Assembly: GCA_963754645.1 (NCBI GenBank) | Contig: CAVWGP010000011.1 | Location: forward strand, 806,001-870,000 | Reading direction: 5' to 3' | Length of the DNA: 64,000 nt | Source: CAVWGP01 sp963754645 | Lineage (GTDB): Bacteria; Pseudomonadota; Alphaproteobacteria; Bin65 | Shown here: piece by piece, positions 34,366-42,857 of the stretch | Layout: each line of letters begins with the position of its first letter | Position numbering within the stretch: the first letter of the stretch is position 1 | Notes under the pieces: model-generated | Seen by the model: only the letters and a program-made list of their open reading frames with translations | Told to the model about the DNA's origin: nothing | Database searches by the model: none | Position numbers and translations under genes: made by a program

Positions 34366-35895
34366 ATGAACATTCAGGCCGCCGAAATCTCGGCAATTCT
34401 CAAGAAGCAGATCGCCGATTTCGAAAAGCAAACCGACGTCGCCGAGGTCGGCCAGGTCATTTCGGTCGGCGACGGCATCGCGCGCGTCTACGGCCTCGAC
34501 AATGTCCAGGCCGGCGAGATGGTCGAGTTTCCCGGCGGCATCAAGGGCATGGCGCTCAATCTCGAAACCGACAATGTCGGCATCGTGATTTTCGGCGACG
34601 ACCGCAGCATCCGCGAAGGCGATATTGTCAAGCGCACGGGCACCATCGTCGAGGCGCCGGTCGGGCTCGGCCTGCTCGGCCGCGTCGTCGATTCGCTGGG
34701 CAATCCGATCGACGGCAAGGGCCCGCTCAAGGACGTAAAAATGCAGCGCGTCGAGGTCAAGGCGCCGGGCATCATTCCGCGCCGTTCGGTGCACGAGCCG
34801 GTGCAGACCGGATTGAAGGCGCTCGACGCGCTGGTGCCGGTTGGCCGCGGCCAGCGCGAACTCATCATCGGCGACCGGCAAACCGGCAAAACCGCGGTGG
34901 CGCTCGACACCTTCATCAACCAAAAGCCGATCAACGCGCAGAACGATCCCAAAACCAAGCTGCATTGCATCTACGTCGCCATCGGCCAGAAGCGCTCGAC
35001 CGTCGCCAAGATCGTCAAGACGCTCGAAGATTACGGCGCGATGGAATACAGCATCGTCGTCGCCGCCACCGCGTCGGATCCGGCGCCGATGCAGTTCATC
35101 GCGCCCTACACCGGTTGCACGATGGGCGAGTATTTCCGCGACAACGGCATGCACGCCGTCATCGTCTATGACGATCTCTCGAAGCACGCGGTTGCCTATC
35201 GCCAGATGTCGCTGCTGCTGCGCCGCCCGCCGGGCCGCGAAGCCTATCCGGGCGACGTGTTCTATCTCCATTCGCGCCTGCTCGAGCGCGCGGCGAAGAT
35301 GAACGACAAGAACGGCTCGGGCTCGCTCACCGCCTTGCCGGTCATCGAAACCCAGGCCAACGACGTTTCGGCCTATATTCCCACCAACGTCATTTCGATC
35401 ACCGACGGGCAGATCTTCCTCGAAACCAATCTGTTCTACAAAGGCGTCCGCCCGGCGATCAATGTCGGCCTGTCGGTCAGCCGCGTCGGCTCGGCGGCGC
35501 AGATCAAGGCGATGAAGCAGGTCGCCGGCACGATCAAGCTCGAACTCGCCCAGTTCCGCGAAATGGAAGCCTTCGCGCAATTCGCGTCCGACCTCGACGC
35601 GACGACGCAGAAGCTGCTGGCGCGCGGCGCGCGGCTCACCGAGCTGCTGAAGCAGGATCAATACGTGCCGCTGCCGGTCGAGGAACAGGTCGTCTCGATC
35701 TATGCCGGCGTCAAGGGATTCCTGGACGCGCTGCCGGTCAACAAGATCGGTGCGTTCGAGAAGCAGTTCCTGTCCGCGATGCGCGACAAGGGCGCGCACA
35801 TCCTCGCGGCGATTCGCGGCGACCGCGAAATCAAGCCCGAAACCGACGAGAAACTGTCCGAATTCCTGCGCGATTTCGCCAAGGGCTTCGCCTAG
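34366..35895 (+). CDS. atpA: ATP synthase F1 alpha subunit
   Basis: The protein has 509 residues, full length. P-loop 'GDRQTGKTAVALD', 'ISITDGQIFLETNLFYKGVR' and 'NVGLSVSRVGSAAQIKAMKQ' are strictly conserved alpha-subunit blocks. The Lys of the P-loop and the later Arg finger region (VSRVG) are present. It is non-catalytic and regulatory, pairing with beta in the F1 hexamer. A ribosome site AAGGGGAAG precedes the ATG. Confidence 0.97.
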   Translation: MNIQAAEISAILKKQIADFEKQTDVAEVGQVISVGDGIARVYGLDNVQAGEMVEFPGGIKGMALNLETDNVGIVIFGDDRSIREGDIVKRTGTIVEAPVGLGLLGRVVDSLGNPIDGKGPLKDVKMQRVEVKAPGIIPRRSVHEPVQTGLKALDALVPVGRGQRELIIGDRQTGKTAVALDTFINQKPINAQNDPKTKLHCIYVAIGQKRSTVAKIVKTLEDYGAMEYSIVVAATASDPAPMQFIAPYTGCTMGEYFRDNGMHAVIVYDDLSKHAVAYRQMSLLLRRPPGREAYPGDVFYLHSRLLERAAKMNDKNGSGSLTALPVIETQANDVSAYIPTNVISITDGQIFLETNLFYKGVRPAINVGLSVSRVGSAAQIKAMKQVAGTIKLELAQFREMEAFAQFASDLDATTQKLLARGARLTELLKQDQYVPLPVEEQVVSIYAGVKGFLDALPVNKIGAFEKQFLSAMRDKGAHILAAIRGDREIKPETDEKLSEFLRDFAKGFA

Positions 35896-35927
35896 CGATC
35901 GGCCGCCGAGCCGGGGAATAGCGGGAT

Positions 35928-36806
35928 ATGGCAAGCCTCAAAGAGCTGCGCAACCGTATCAACAGCGTCAAGTCGACGCGCAAGATCACGTCGGCCATGA
36001 AGATGGTGGCCGGCGCCAAATTGCGGCGCGCCCAGGAGCAGGCCGAAGCCGCGCGGCCCTATGCCGATCGCATGGGCCGCATGCTGGGTTCGCTCGCCGG
36101 CAGCATGAAGGGCCAAAGCGGCGCGCCGCCGCTGCTCGCCGGGCGCGGCAAGGAGCAGACCTATCTCGTCGTGCTCGTCACCTCGGATCGCGGCCTGTGC
36201 GGCGCGTTCAATTCCAGCGTCGCGCGCCGCGCGCGCCAAGTCGCGCGCCGGCTGCAAGGCGAAGGCAAGACGGTCAAGTTCCTGTGCGTCGGCAGGAAGG
36301 GGCGCGACAACCTCAGGCGCGATTTCCCGGCGCAGATCGGCGACGTGTTCACCGATATCGGCCGCAAGCAAGTGCGCTTCGACGAGGCCGACCGCATCGC
36401 GCGCCGCATCGTCGAGCTCTACGACGCCGGCGATTTCGATGTCTGCATCGTCGTCTACAACCGCTTCAAGTCGGCGATGAGCCAGATCCCGACCGACCAG
36501 CAGCTCATCCCGTTCGCGGCACCCGACGCCGCCGCCGCCGGCGGCGTCAAAACCTCGTACGATTACGAGCCCGACGAAAAGGAAATTCTCGCCGAGCTGC
36601 TGCCGCGCAACATGTCGGTGCAGATCTACCGCGCATTGCTGGAGAGCAACGCCAGCGAGCACGGCGCGCGCATGACGGCGATGGACAACGCCACGCGCAA
36701 CGCCGGCGACATGATCCGCAAGCTGACGCTGGTCTACAACCGCACGCGCCAGGCGATGATCACCAAGGAACTGATCGAAATCATTTCGGGCGCCGAAGCG
36801 CTCTAA
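35928..36806 (+). CDS. atpG: ATP synthase F1 gamma subunit
   Basis: The protein has 292 residues. 'LKELRNRINSVKSTRKITSA' and 'MKMVAGAKLRRAQ' form the N-terminal helix, and 'NRTRQAMITKELIEIISGAE' the C-terminal helix of the rotor shaft. 'VTSDRGLCGAFNSSV' lies in the central domain. It is the central rotor linking catalytic F1 to the c-ring. There is a 32-base gap from atpA and 28 bases to atpD. Confidence 0.96.
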   Translation: MASLKELRNRINSVKSTRKITSAMKMVAGAKLRRAQEQAEAARPYADRMGRMLGSLAGSMKGQSGAPPLLAGRGKEQTYLVVLVTSDRGLCGAFNSSVARRARQVARRLQGEGKTVKFLCVGRKGRDNLRRDFPAQIGDVFTDIGRKQVRFDEADRIARRIVELYDAGDFDVCIVVYNRFKSAMSQIPTDQQLIPFAAPDAAAAGGVKTSYDYEPDEKEILAELLPRNMSVQIYRALLESNASEHGARMTAMDNATRNAGDMIRKLTLVYNRTRQAMITKELIEIISGAEAL

Positions 36807-36834
36807 GGCCGCAATTCAGGGAACGGAGCAGAGG

Positions 36835-38272
36835 ATGGCTAACAACAGTGTCGGGCGCATCACCCAGATCATGGGCGCCGTCGTCGACGTGCAGTTCGAC
36901 GGCGAGCTGCCGGCGATCTTGAACGCGCTGGTGACCGACAATGCCGGGCAGCGGCTGATCCTCGAAGTGGCGCAGCATCTCGGCGAATCGACCGTGCGCT
37001 GCGTCGCGATGGACACGACCGACGGTCTGGTGCGCGGCCACAAGGTGTCCGACACCGGGGCCGCCATCGCGATCCCGGTCGGCCCCGAAACCCTCGGCCG
37101 GATCATCAACGTGGTCGGCGAGCCGGTCGACGAGCGCGGCCCGGTCGGCGCCAAGCGTCAGTCGCCGATCCACCGCTCCGCGCCGCCGCTCACCGAGCAG
37201 TCGACCTCGGACGAAATCCTCGTCACCGGCATCAAGGTCGTCGATCTGCTGGCACCCTACGCCAAGGGCGGCAAGATCGGCCTGTTCGGCGGCGCCGGCG
37301 TCGGCAAAACCGTGATCATCATGGAACTGATCAACAATATCGCTAAAACCCACGGCGGTTATTCGGTGTTCGCCGGGGTCGGCGAGCGCACGCGCGAGGG
37401 CAACGATCTTTATCACGAAATGATCGAGTCGGGCGTCATCAAGCTCAACGACGACGGGACGACGACGGGATCGAAAGTCGCGCTGGTCTACGGCCAGATG
37501 AACGAGCCGCCGGGCGCGCGCCAGCGCGTCGGCCTCTCGGGCCTCACCGTCGCCGAATATTTCCGCGACGAGGAAGGCCAGGACGTGCTGTTCTTCGTCG
37601 ACAACATCTTCCGCTTCACCCAGGCGGGGTCGGAAGTGTCGGCGCTGCTTGGGCCGCATCCCCTCCGCGGTCGGCTACCAGCCAACTCTCGCCACCGACA
37701 TGGGCGCGCTGCAAGAGCGCATCACCTCGACCAAGAAGGGCTCGATCACGTCGGTGCAGGCGATCTACGTCCCGGCCGACGACTTGACCGATCCGGCGCC
37801 GGCCACATCCTTCGCGCATCTCGACGCGACCACGGTGCTGTCCCGCGCCCTGACCGAGCTCGGCATCTATCCCGCGGTCGATCCGCTCGATTCGACCTCG
37901 CGCATGCTCGATCCGCGCATCATCGGCGAAGAGCACTACAAGGTGGCGCGCGAAGTGCAGCGCGTTCTGCAAACCTACAAGCAGCTTCAGGACATCATCG
38001 CGATCCTGGGCATGGACGAGCTGTCGGAAGACGACCGCCTCGTCGTCGCCCGCGCGCGCAAAATCCAGCGCTTCCTGTCGCAGCCCTTCGACGTGGCGCA
38101 AATCTTCACCGGCCGCCCGGGCGTGCAGGTCAAGCTCGAAGACACGATCAAGGGCTTCAAGGGCATCGTCGAGGGCCAATACGATCACCTGCCCGAACCC
38201 GCCTTTTACATGGTCGGCACGATCGAGCAGGTCATCGAAAGGGCCCAGCAACTGGCCGCCGAGGCGGCTTAG
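36835..38272 (+). pseudogene. atpD: ATP synthase F1 beta subunit, frame interrupted by +1 G
   Basis: The joined product has 478 residues. The first frame has Walker A 'GGAGVGKTVIIMELINN', the catalytic Glu in 'GVGERTREGNDLYHEM' and Walker B 'DVLFFVDNIFRF'. After 'EVSALLG' the GGG at 37651-37653 moves the frame; removing one G restores the invariant 'LLGRIPSAVGYQPTLATDMG' and all later sequence to the stop at 38272. Beta carries the catalytic nucleotide sites. As this subunit is needed for the complex and every motif survives, a consensus error is by far the simplest explanation. Confidence 0.95.
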
Positions 38273-38298
38273 GCGGGCGCGGGCGCCGAGGGCACAAC

Positions 38299-38703
38299 AT
38301 GGCCGATGACAAAATCGCCTTCGAACTCGTGGCGCCCGAACGCCTTCTGGTGTCGGAAGCCGTCGACATGGTCGTCGTTCCGGGCGGCGATGGCGATTTC
38401 GGCGTGCTGGCGCGCCACGCGCCGTTGATTTCGACGCTGCGGCCCGGCGTAATCCGCATCTATGCGGGCCGCGAGGTCAAGGACCGCATTTTCGTCGCCG
38501 GCGGCTTCGCCGAGGTGACGGCGGAACGCTGCACGATCCTGGCCGAAGAGGCCATGGCGGTCGGCGACATCGACAAGGCCAAGCTCGAGCAGGACATTAA
38601 GGATCTGCGCGAAGATTTGGCCGATGCCAAGGACGCCGCGGCCAAGAGCGCGATCGAGCGAAAGCTTGCGATCCGCGCGGCAATGCAGGCGGCGGCAAGC
38701 TAG
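38299..38703 (+). CDS. atpC: ATP synthase F1 epsilon subunit
   Basis: The protein has 134 residues. 'FELVAPERLLVSEAVDMVVV' and 'PGGDGDFGVLARHAPLISTL' form the epsilon beta-sandwich, and the C-terminal Ala/Lys-rich helical hairpin follows. It is last of the F1 operon, 26 bases after atpD. Epsilon couples F1 to the c-ring and inhibits ATP hydrolysis. No strong hairpin terminator is visible in the 240 bases that follow. Confidence 0.95.
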   Translation: MADDKIAFELVAPERLLVSEAVDMVVVPGGDGDFGVLARHAPLISTLRPGVIRIYAGREVKDRIFVAGGFAEVTAERCTILAEEAMAVGDIDKAKLEQDIKDLREDLADAKDAAAKSAIERKLAIRAAMQAAAS

Positions 38704-38943
38704 GATTCCGCCCCCGCCGCGCCAAAGCCGCAGCCCAGCGATGGACCGCTGCCGGCTTGCCAAACGGCACCGAATTATCCCCTCGAAATCTAGAATTTAT
38801 TTCTGAGATCAATAACTTAGTTCCCTCTGGACTTTGCCCATTGTTCGGCTCAAATATGCATTGACTACGCCGAATGCGTGTCGGATTTCAGAAGCCGGGC
38901 ACAAAAGCTCGCAAGGCCCGAATGCAAAAACGGGGGAATTGAC

Positions 38944-39783
38944 ATGTCAAATTGGTCGCTCGCTGACATACCGTGGGAGCAGTTCGATCCTGCAAGAGTC
39001 GATCCCGATTTGGTTAAGATCGTCAAGGCCGCGGCCCTCGTCGAGCGCAACGCCGAGGAATACGGCAAGTATCTTTCCAGCGTTTTCCGCGACGATCTCG
39101 AATTCGTGAAGCTCGTACCGCAATGGGTCGCCGAAGAGGTCCAGCACGGCATGGCGCTGGGCCGCTGGGCCCGGTTGGCGGAGCCGGGTTTCGAGTTCGA
39201 CGCCGCTTTCGACTGCTTCAAATCCGAAATCAAGCTGCCGACGACGGCGTCCGAATCGGTGCGCGGCAGCCGGATCGGCGAGTTCGTCGCGCGCTGCATG
39301 ATCGAGAGCGGCACCTCGTCGATGTACTCCGCCTTGGCCGAGGCCGCCGACGAGCCGGTGCTCAGGGAGATCGCCAAGAAGATCGCGGGCGACGAGTTCC
39401 GCCACTACAAGCTATTTTTCACATTCGTGAAGCGCTATCAGGACGTCGAGCGCCTCGGCGTTTGGGGACGGGCCAAGATTGCGTGGAAGCGCGCGTTCGA
39501 AACCGAAGACGACGAACTCGCCTTCGCCTACTACGCGGCCAATCACCGCGCCGACGGGCCTTACGACCGCGACCGCTACAATCGACTTTACGCCATGCGC
39601 GCCTATCGGCTTTACCGGTATGGGCATTTGGAGCGCGCCGTAGCGATGGGCTTCAAGGCCGCCGGCCTGCGTCCGCACGGTCCGCTCAACAGCCTGGTTT
39701 CGATGCTGGCCTATGGATACATGCGCTGGCGCGTCGCGCGCATCGGCCGCCAGGAAGCGCGCCTCGCCGCGCAGATGGCTTAA
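38944..39783 (+). CDS. Ferritin-like di-iron domain protein
   Basis: The protein has 279 residues from the ATG at 38944 (GGGGGAA upstream; a GTG 66 bases earlier would add an unconserved leader). Two ExxH-type metal motifs, 'WVAEEVQHGMALGRW' and 'GDEFRHYKLFFTFV', on a four-helix bundle indicate a ferritin-like di-iron site, as in rubrerythrin, acyl-ACP desaturase and related oxidases. The C-terminal 80 residues are basic and helical ('YRLYRYGHLERAVAMGFKAA'). It could be an oxygenase or desaturase, but the family cannot be fixed. It stands alone between atpC and rppH. Confidence 0.75.
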   Translation: MSNWSLADIPWEQFDPARVDPDLVKIVKAAALVERNAEEYGKYLSSVFRDDLEFVKLVPQWVAEEVQHGMALGRWARLAEPGFEFDAAFDCFKSEIKLPTTASESVRGSRIGEFVARCMIESGTSSMYSALAEAADEPVLREIAKKIAGDEFRHYKLFFTFVKRYQDVERLGVWGRAKIAWKRAFETEDDELAFAYYAANHRADGPYDRDRYNRLYAMRAYRLYRYGHLERAVAMGFKAAGLRPHGPLNSLVSMLAYGYMRWRVARIGRQEARLAAQMA

Positions 39784-39790
39784 AGCCGGG

Positions 39791-40276
39791 TCACCGCCGC
39801 GCGATCGCGGCTTTGATCGCGGGTTCGAGTTCGGCCACCACTTGCTCGTAGAGCGGCCGTTTGAAAGCCACGATGAGCTTGGGCAGTGCCACGATCGGCG
39901 CCCATTGCCAGCGCGAAAATTCGGGTTTTTCCGTCGCGATATCGATATCGGTCTCGCGACCGAGAAAGCGGGCGGCGAACCATTTTTGCCGCTGGCCGCG
40001 ATAGCGCCCCGCCCACAGCCGGCCGGCGAGCTCGGCCGGCAGATCGTAGCTCAGCCAGTCGCGCGTTTCGGCAATGATTTCGGCGCGGTCGGTGCCGGTC
40101 TCTTCGCGCAGTTCGCGCAACGCGGCCTGCCGCGGCGTCTCGCCCTTGTCGATGCCGCCTTGCGGCATCTGCCAGGCTTCGCTCGGCATATCGATGCGCT
40201 GCGCCACGAACACCAGTCCGTCGGCGTTGAACAGCATGACGCCCACGCCGGGCCGATAATTGCCCGGCGGCGTCAC
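39791..40276 (-). CDS. rppH: RNA pyrophosphohydrolase (Nudix)
   Basis: The protein has 161 residues. The Nudix box 'GGIDKGETPRQAALRELREE' is complete, and 'YRPGVGVMLFNADGLVFVAQR' and 'QMPQGG' are typical of RppH/NudH. It removes pyrophosphate from 5'-triphosphate mRNA to start decay, and also hydrolyses dinucleoside polyphosphates. It is last gene of the housekeeping block, 29 bases after ctpA, and converges on the ferritin-like gene. Confidence 0.93.
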   Translation of the reverse strand: MTPPGNYRPGVGVMLFNADGLVFVAQRIDMPSEAWQMPQGGIDKGETPRQAALRELREETGTDRAEIIAETRDWLSYDLPAELAGRLWAGRYRGQRQKWFAARFLGRETDIDIATEKPEFSRWQWAPIVALPKLIVAFKRPLYEQVVAELEPAIKAAIARR

Positions 40277-40305
40277 CGTGCCGGACGATAGTGTCCGCCG
40301 TTTGG

Positions 40306-41607
40306 CTATTTTTGCGCCCGCCGTGCCTCGACCAGGGCCAAGGCCTTCATCAGGTCTAGGGCGCGCTCCATCTGGTAGTCCTGCGGCGCTTTCGCGTCCT
40401 TCTTCTCGTCCGGCTTGGCGTCCTTCGGCGGCTCGGTCTTGGCGTCCTTGTTCTCGTCGTCGGGCTTGGTGTCGAGCGCGCCCTTGAGATCGCGCTCGCG
40501 GCGGCCGGCTTCGCCGGAATTCGCCGCCTCGAACTTGCCCTGCTCGACGACGATATCGGGCGTCACGCCCACCGCCTGAATCGAGCGGCCCGACGGCGTG
40601 TAGTATCGCGCGGTCGTCAGGCGCATGGCGCCGGCGCTGCCGAGCGGGATAATGGTCTGCACCGAGCCTTTACCGAAGGATTGCGTGCCCAGGACGATGG
40701 CGCGGCGATGATCCTGCAGTGCGCCGGCCACGATTTCGGACGCCGACGCCGATCCGCCGTTGATCAGCACGATGACCGGCTTGCCTTCCGCGCCATCGCC
40801 TTTTTTGGCGTTGTAGCGGCTGCCCACCTTGCCGTCGCGGCCGCGGGTCGAAACGACTTCGCCCTGGTCGAGGAATTCGTCGGATACGTTGACCGATTGA
40901 TCCAGCAAGCCGCCCGGATTGTTGCGCAGGTCGAGGATCACGCCGGCCCACTTGTCGCCGAGCTTGGCCTTGAACGACGCCAGCGCTTCGCGCACGCCGA
41001 CATCGGTCTGCTCGGTGAAGCTCGTGATGCGGAGAACGCCGACATTGCCTTCGATCCGCGAGCGGACGGATTTTACCGTGATGACGGCGCGCGCCAAGGT
41101 CAGATCGAACGGCTCCTTCTCGCCGCGCTTGATGCGGATGGTGACCTTGGTGTCGACCGGCCCGCGCAGCTTTTCCACCGCGTCGCGCAGGCTCCAGCCC
41201 ACGACCGACTTGCCGTCGATGTGGGTGATAAAGTCGCCGGCCTCGACGCCGGCGCGCGCCGCCGGCGTGTCGTCGATCGGCGACACGACCTTGACCAAGC
41301 CCTTCTCGACCGTGACTTCCATGCCCAGCCCGCCGAACTCGCCGCGCGTCTGGACCTGCATTTCCTTGAAGGCGTCGGCGTCGAGATAGCTCGAATGCGG
41401 ATCGAGCGACTGCAGCATGCCGTTGATCGCCGACTCGATGAGCTTCTTGTCGGTGACCTTATCGACGTAGTTCGAGCGCACGCGCTCGAACACCGCGCCG
41501 AACAGATCGAGCTGCTGGTAGGTTTCGTTGGCGCGCTGGGTCGATGCCGGGCCGGAGAGGAGCAGCGCCGTGGCGGCGATGGAGGCGAGAAGAGCATACC
41601 GTTTCAT
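40306..41607 (-). CDS. ctpA: Carboxy-terminal processing protease (S41, CtpA)
   Basis: The protein has 433 residues from the ATG at 41607; the longer frame runs into the upstream gene. It has an N-terminal signal segment ('MKRYALLASIAATALLLSG'), a PDZ domain at about 85-165 ('GGLGMEVTVEKGLVKVVSPI'), then the Ser/Lys catalytic dyad in 'GGSASASEIVAGALQ' and 'GTQSFGKGSVQT'. The C-terminus has a charged Lys/Asp-rich tail. It acts in the periplasm on tails of proteins and on peptidoglycan hydrolases. The neighbour is an EnvC-like amidase activator, a functionally related pairing. There is a 20-base gap after that gene. Confidence 0.93.
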   Translation of the reverse strand: MKRYALLASIAATALLLSGPASTQRANETYQQLDLFGAVFERVRSNYVDKVTDKKLIESAINGMLQSLDPHSSYLDADAFKEMQVQTRGEFGGLGMEVTVEKGLVKVVSPIDDTPAARAGVEAGDFITHIDGKSVVGWSLRDAVEKLRGPVDTKVTIRIKRGEKEPFDLTLARAVITVKSVRSRIEGNVGVLRITSFTEQTDVGVREALASFKAKLGDKWAGVILDLRNNPGGLLDQSVNVSDEFLDQGEVVSTRGRDGKVGSRYNAKKGDGAEGKPVIVLINGGSASASEIVAGALQDHRRAIVLGTQSFGKGSVQTIIPLGSAGAMRLTTARYYTPSGRSIQAVGVTPDIVVEQGKFEAANSGEAGRRERDLKGALDTKPDDENKDAKTEPPKDAKPDEKKDAKAPQDYQMERALDLMKALALVEARRAQK

Positions 41608-41627
41608 GCGACGAACCTGCGCTGTTG

Positions 41628-42857
41628 TTAGAATTGGCGGTTGGCGAACCATTTGGCCGGATCTATTGGCCTGCCATTGTGGCGAATTTCGACATAGAGT
41701 TGCGGTCCTTGAGCCTGGGGTTCGCCGACGATTCCGATGGGCTCCCCGGCGACGACCCATTGCTTGACGGAAACGTCGATACGGCCCAGCCCGACGAGAA
41801 GGGTATGATAGCCGTCGCGGTGCTCCAGGATCAATATGCGCCCATAGCCTCGGAACGGGCCGGCAAAGACAACTTGGCCGTCATAGGGCGACACCGCCTG
41901 CGCCCCCGGCCGGGCCTCGACGACGATGCCTTTGCTGAATTCACCATATTTTTCGTCCGTGCCAAAGCGCGCCATCAAGCGTCCCGCGACGGGTATTATC
42001 AACGACCCGCGCGCCGCCGCGAAGGAGCGCAATTGGCGCGGCTCGGTGAGCGCAGCGGTGCGCGGCGCCGTTAGGCGCGCCGGATTGCGCTCGTCCTTGG
42101 ATTGGCGCTCGACAGTCGCGATCAGCTCGCGCAATGTCTTGGCTTCCTCGGTCAGCGCGGCAAGACGTGCCTGCAGGCGCGCCTGTTCTTCGGCCGTCTC
42201 GCGCAGCAAAGCCTGCTTCTTATCGATCAGCTCGCGCAGCGTCCGGCGCTCGCGCTCGAGCGCGCCGCCCGCGACAGCAACGTTGTCGCGCCCCCGTATG
42301 ACCGCGGCCTTCAACGCGGCAAACGTCGCGAGCTGGTCGCGCAGCGCGGTCGCCTTGCGTTCGAGTTCCGGCACGAAATTGCGCAGCAGCAAGGCGCCGC
42401 GCACCGCGTCGTTGGCTTCGCCGGCGCGGCTGGCGAGCGTGAGCGGCGGGCGCAGGCTGATCCGCTGCAGCGCCGCCAAGACCTCGGCAAGCTCCTGCCG
42501 GCGCCGCGCAAAGTCCTTGGCCGTGGCGCGCTCGCGCTTTTCGAGTTCGCGCAGCTCGCCCTCGGAGCGCGTCAAATCCGCTTCGCGGCGCTGGGTCGAT
42601 TGCGCGCTGTGCACGAGCAGTTCGCGCAGCTTGCCGGCCTCTTCGCGGATCTCCTGCTGCCGACGCTGCAGCTCGGCGTCGATCTCGCGCTCGCGCTTGA
42701 TGCGCGCTTCGATATCGCGGAGGTTGCGCGGATCGGTCTTCTCCGTCGTACCATCGTCGCCGGCCTGCGCAAGCGCGAAGCCGGCACCCGGCCACGGCGA
42801 CGCGAGCGCGAGCGCCGCCGCGCCAAGGAAAATCGCGATGCGCCTAAGCCGCCGCAT
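41628..42857 (-). CDS. envC: EnvC-like murein hydrolase activator (coiled coil plus degenerate LytM)
   Basis: The protein has 409 residues: signal peptide ('FLGAAALALASPWPGAGFALAQ'), a long coiled coil from about 45 to 265, then a C-terminal LytM/M23 domain ('GRLMARFGTD' ... 'VSPYDGQVVFAGPFRGYG' ... 'YVEIRHNGRPIDPAKWF'). The zinc-binding His of HxxxD and of the HxH motif are replaced ('EFSKGIVV', 'LYVEIR'). As in EnvC, it should therefore activate amidases and not cut peptidoglycan itself. It starts inside gpmI (14-base overlap) and is followed by ctpA. Confidence 0.88.
   Translation of the reverse strand: MRRLRRIAIFLGAAALALASPWPGAGFALAQAGDDGTTEKTDPRNLRDIEARIKREREIDAELQRRQQEIREEAGKLRELLVHSAQSTQRREADLTRSEGELRELEKRERATAKDFARRRQELAEVLAALQRISLRPPLTLASRAGEANDAVRGALLLRNFVPELERKATALRDQLATFAALKAAVIRGRDNVAVAGGALERERRTLRELIDKKQALLRETAEEQARLQARLAALTEEAKTLRELIATVERQSKDERNPARLTAPRTAALTEPRQLRSFAAARGSLIIPVAGRLMARFGTDEKYGEFSKGIVVEARPGAQAVSPYDGQVVFAGPFRGYGRILILEHRDGYHTLLVGLGRIDVSVKQWVVAGEPIGIVGEPQAQGPQLYVEIRHNGRPIDPAKWFANRQF

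Noticed and set aside
37640..37660. Programmed ribosomal frameshift in atpD
   Set aside because: No slippery heptamer or reason for regulation; similar +1 changes occur in many unrelated genes here, so an indel error is simpler.
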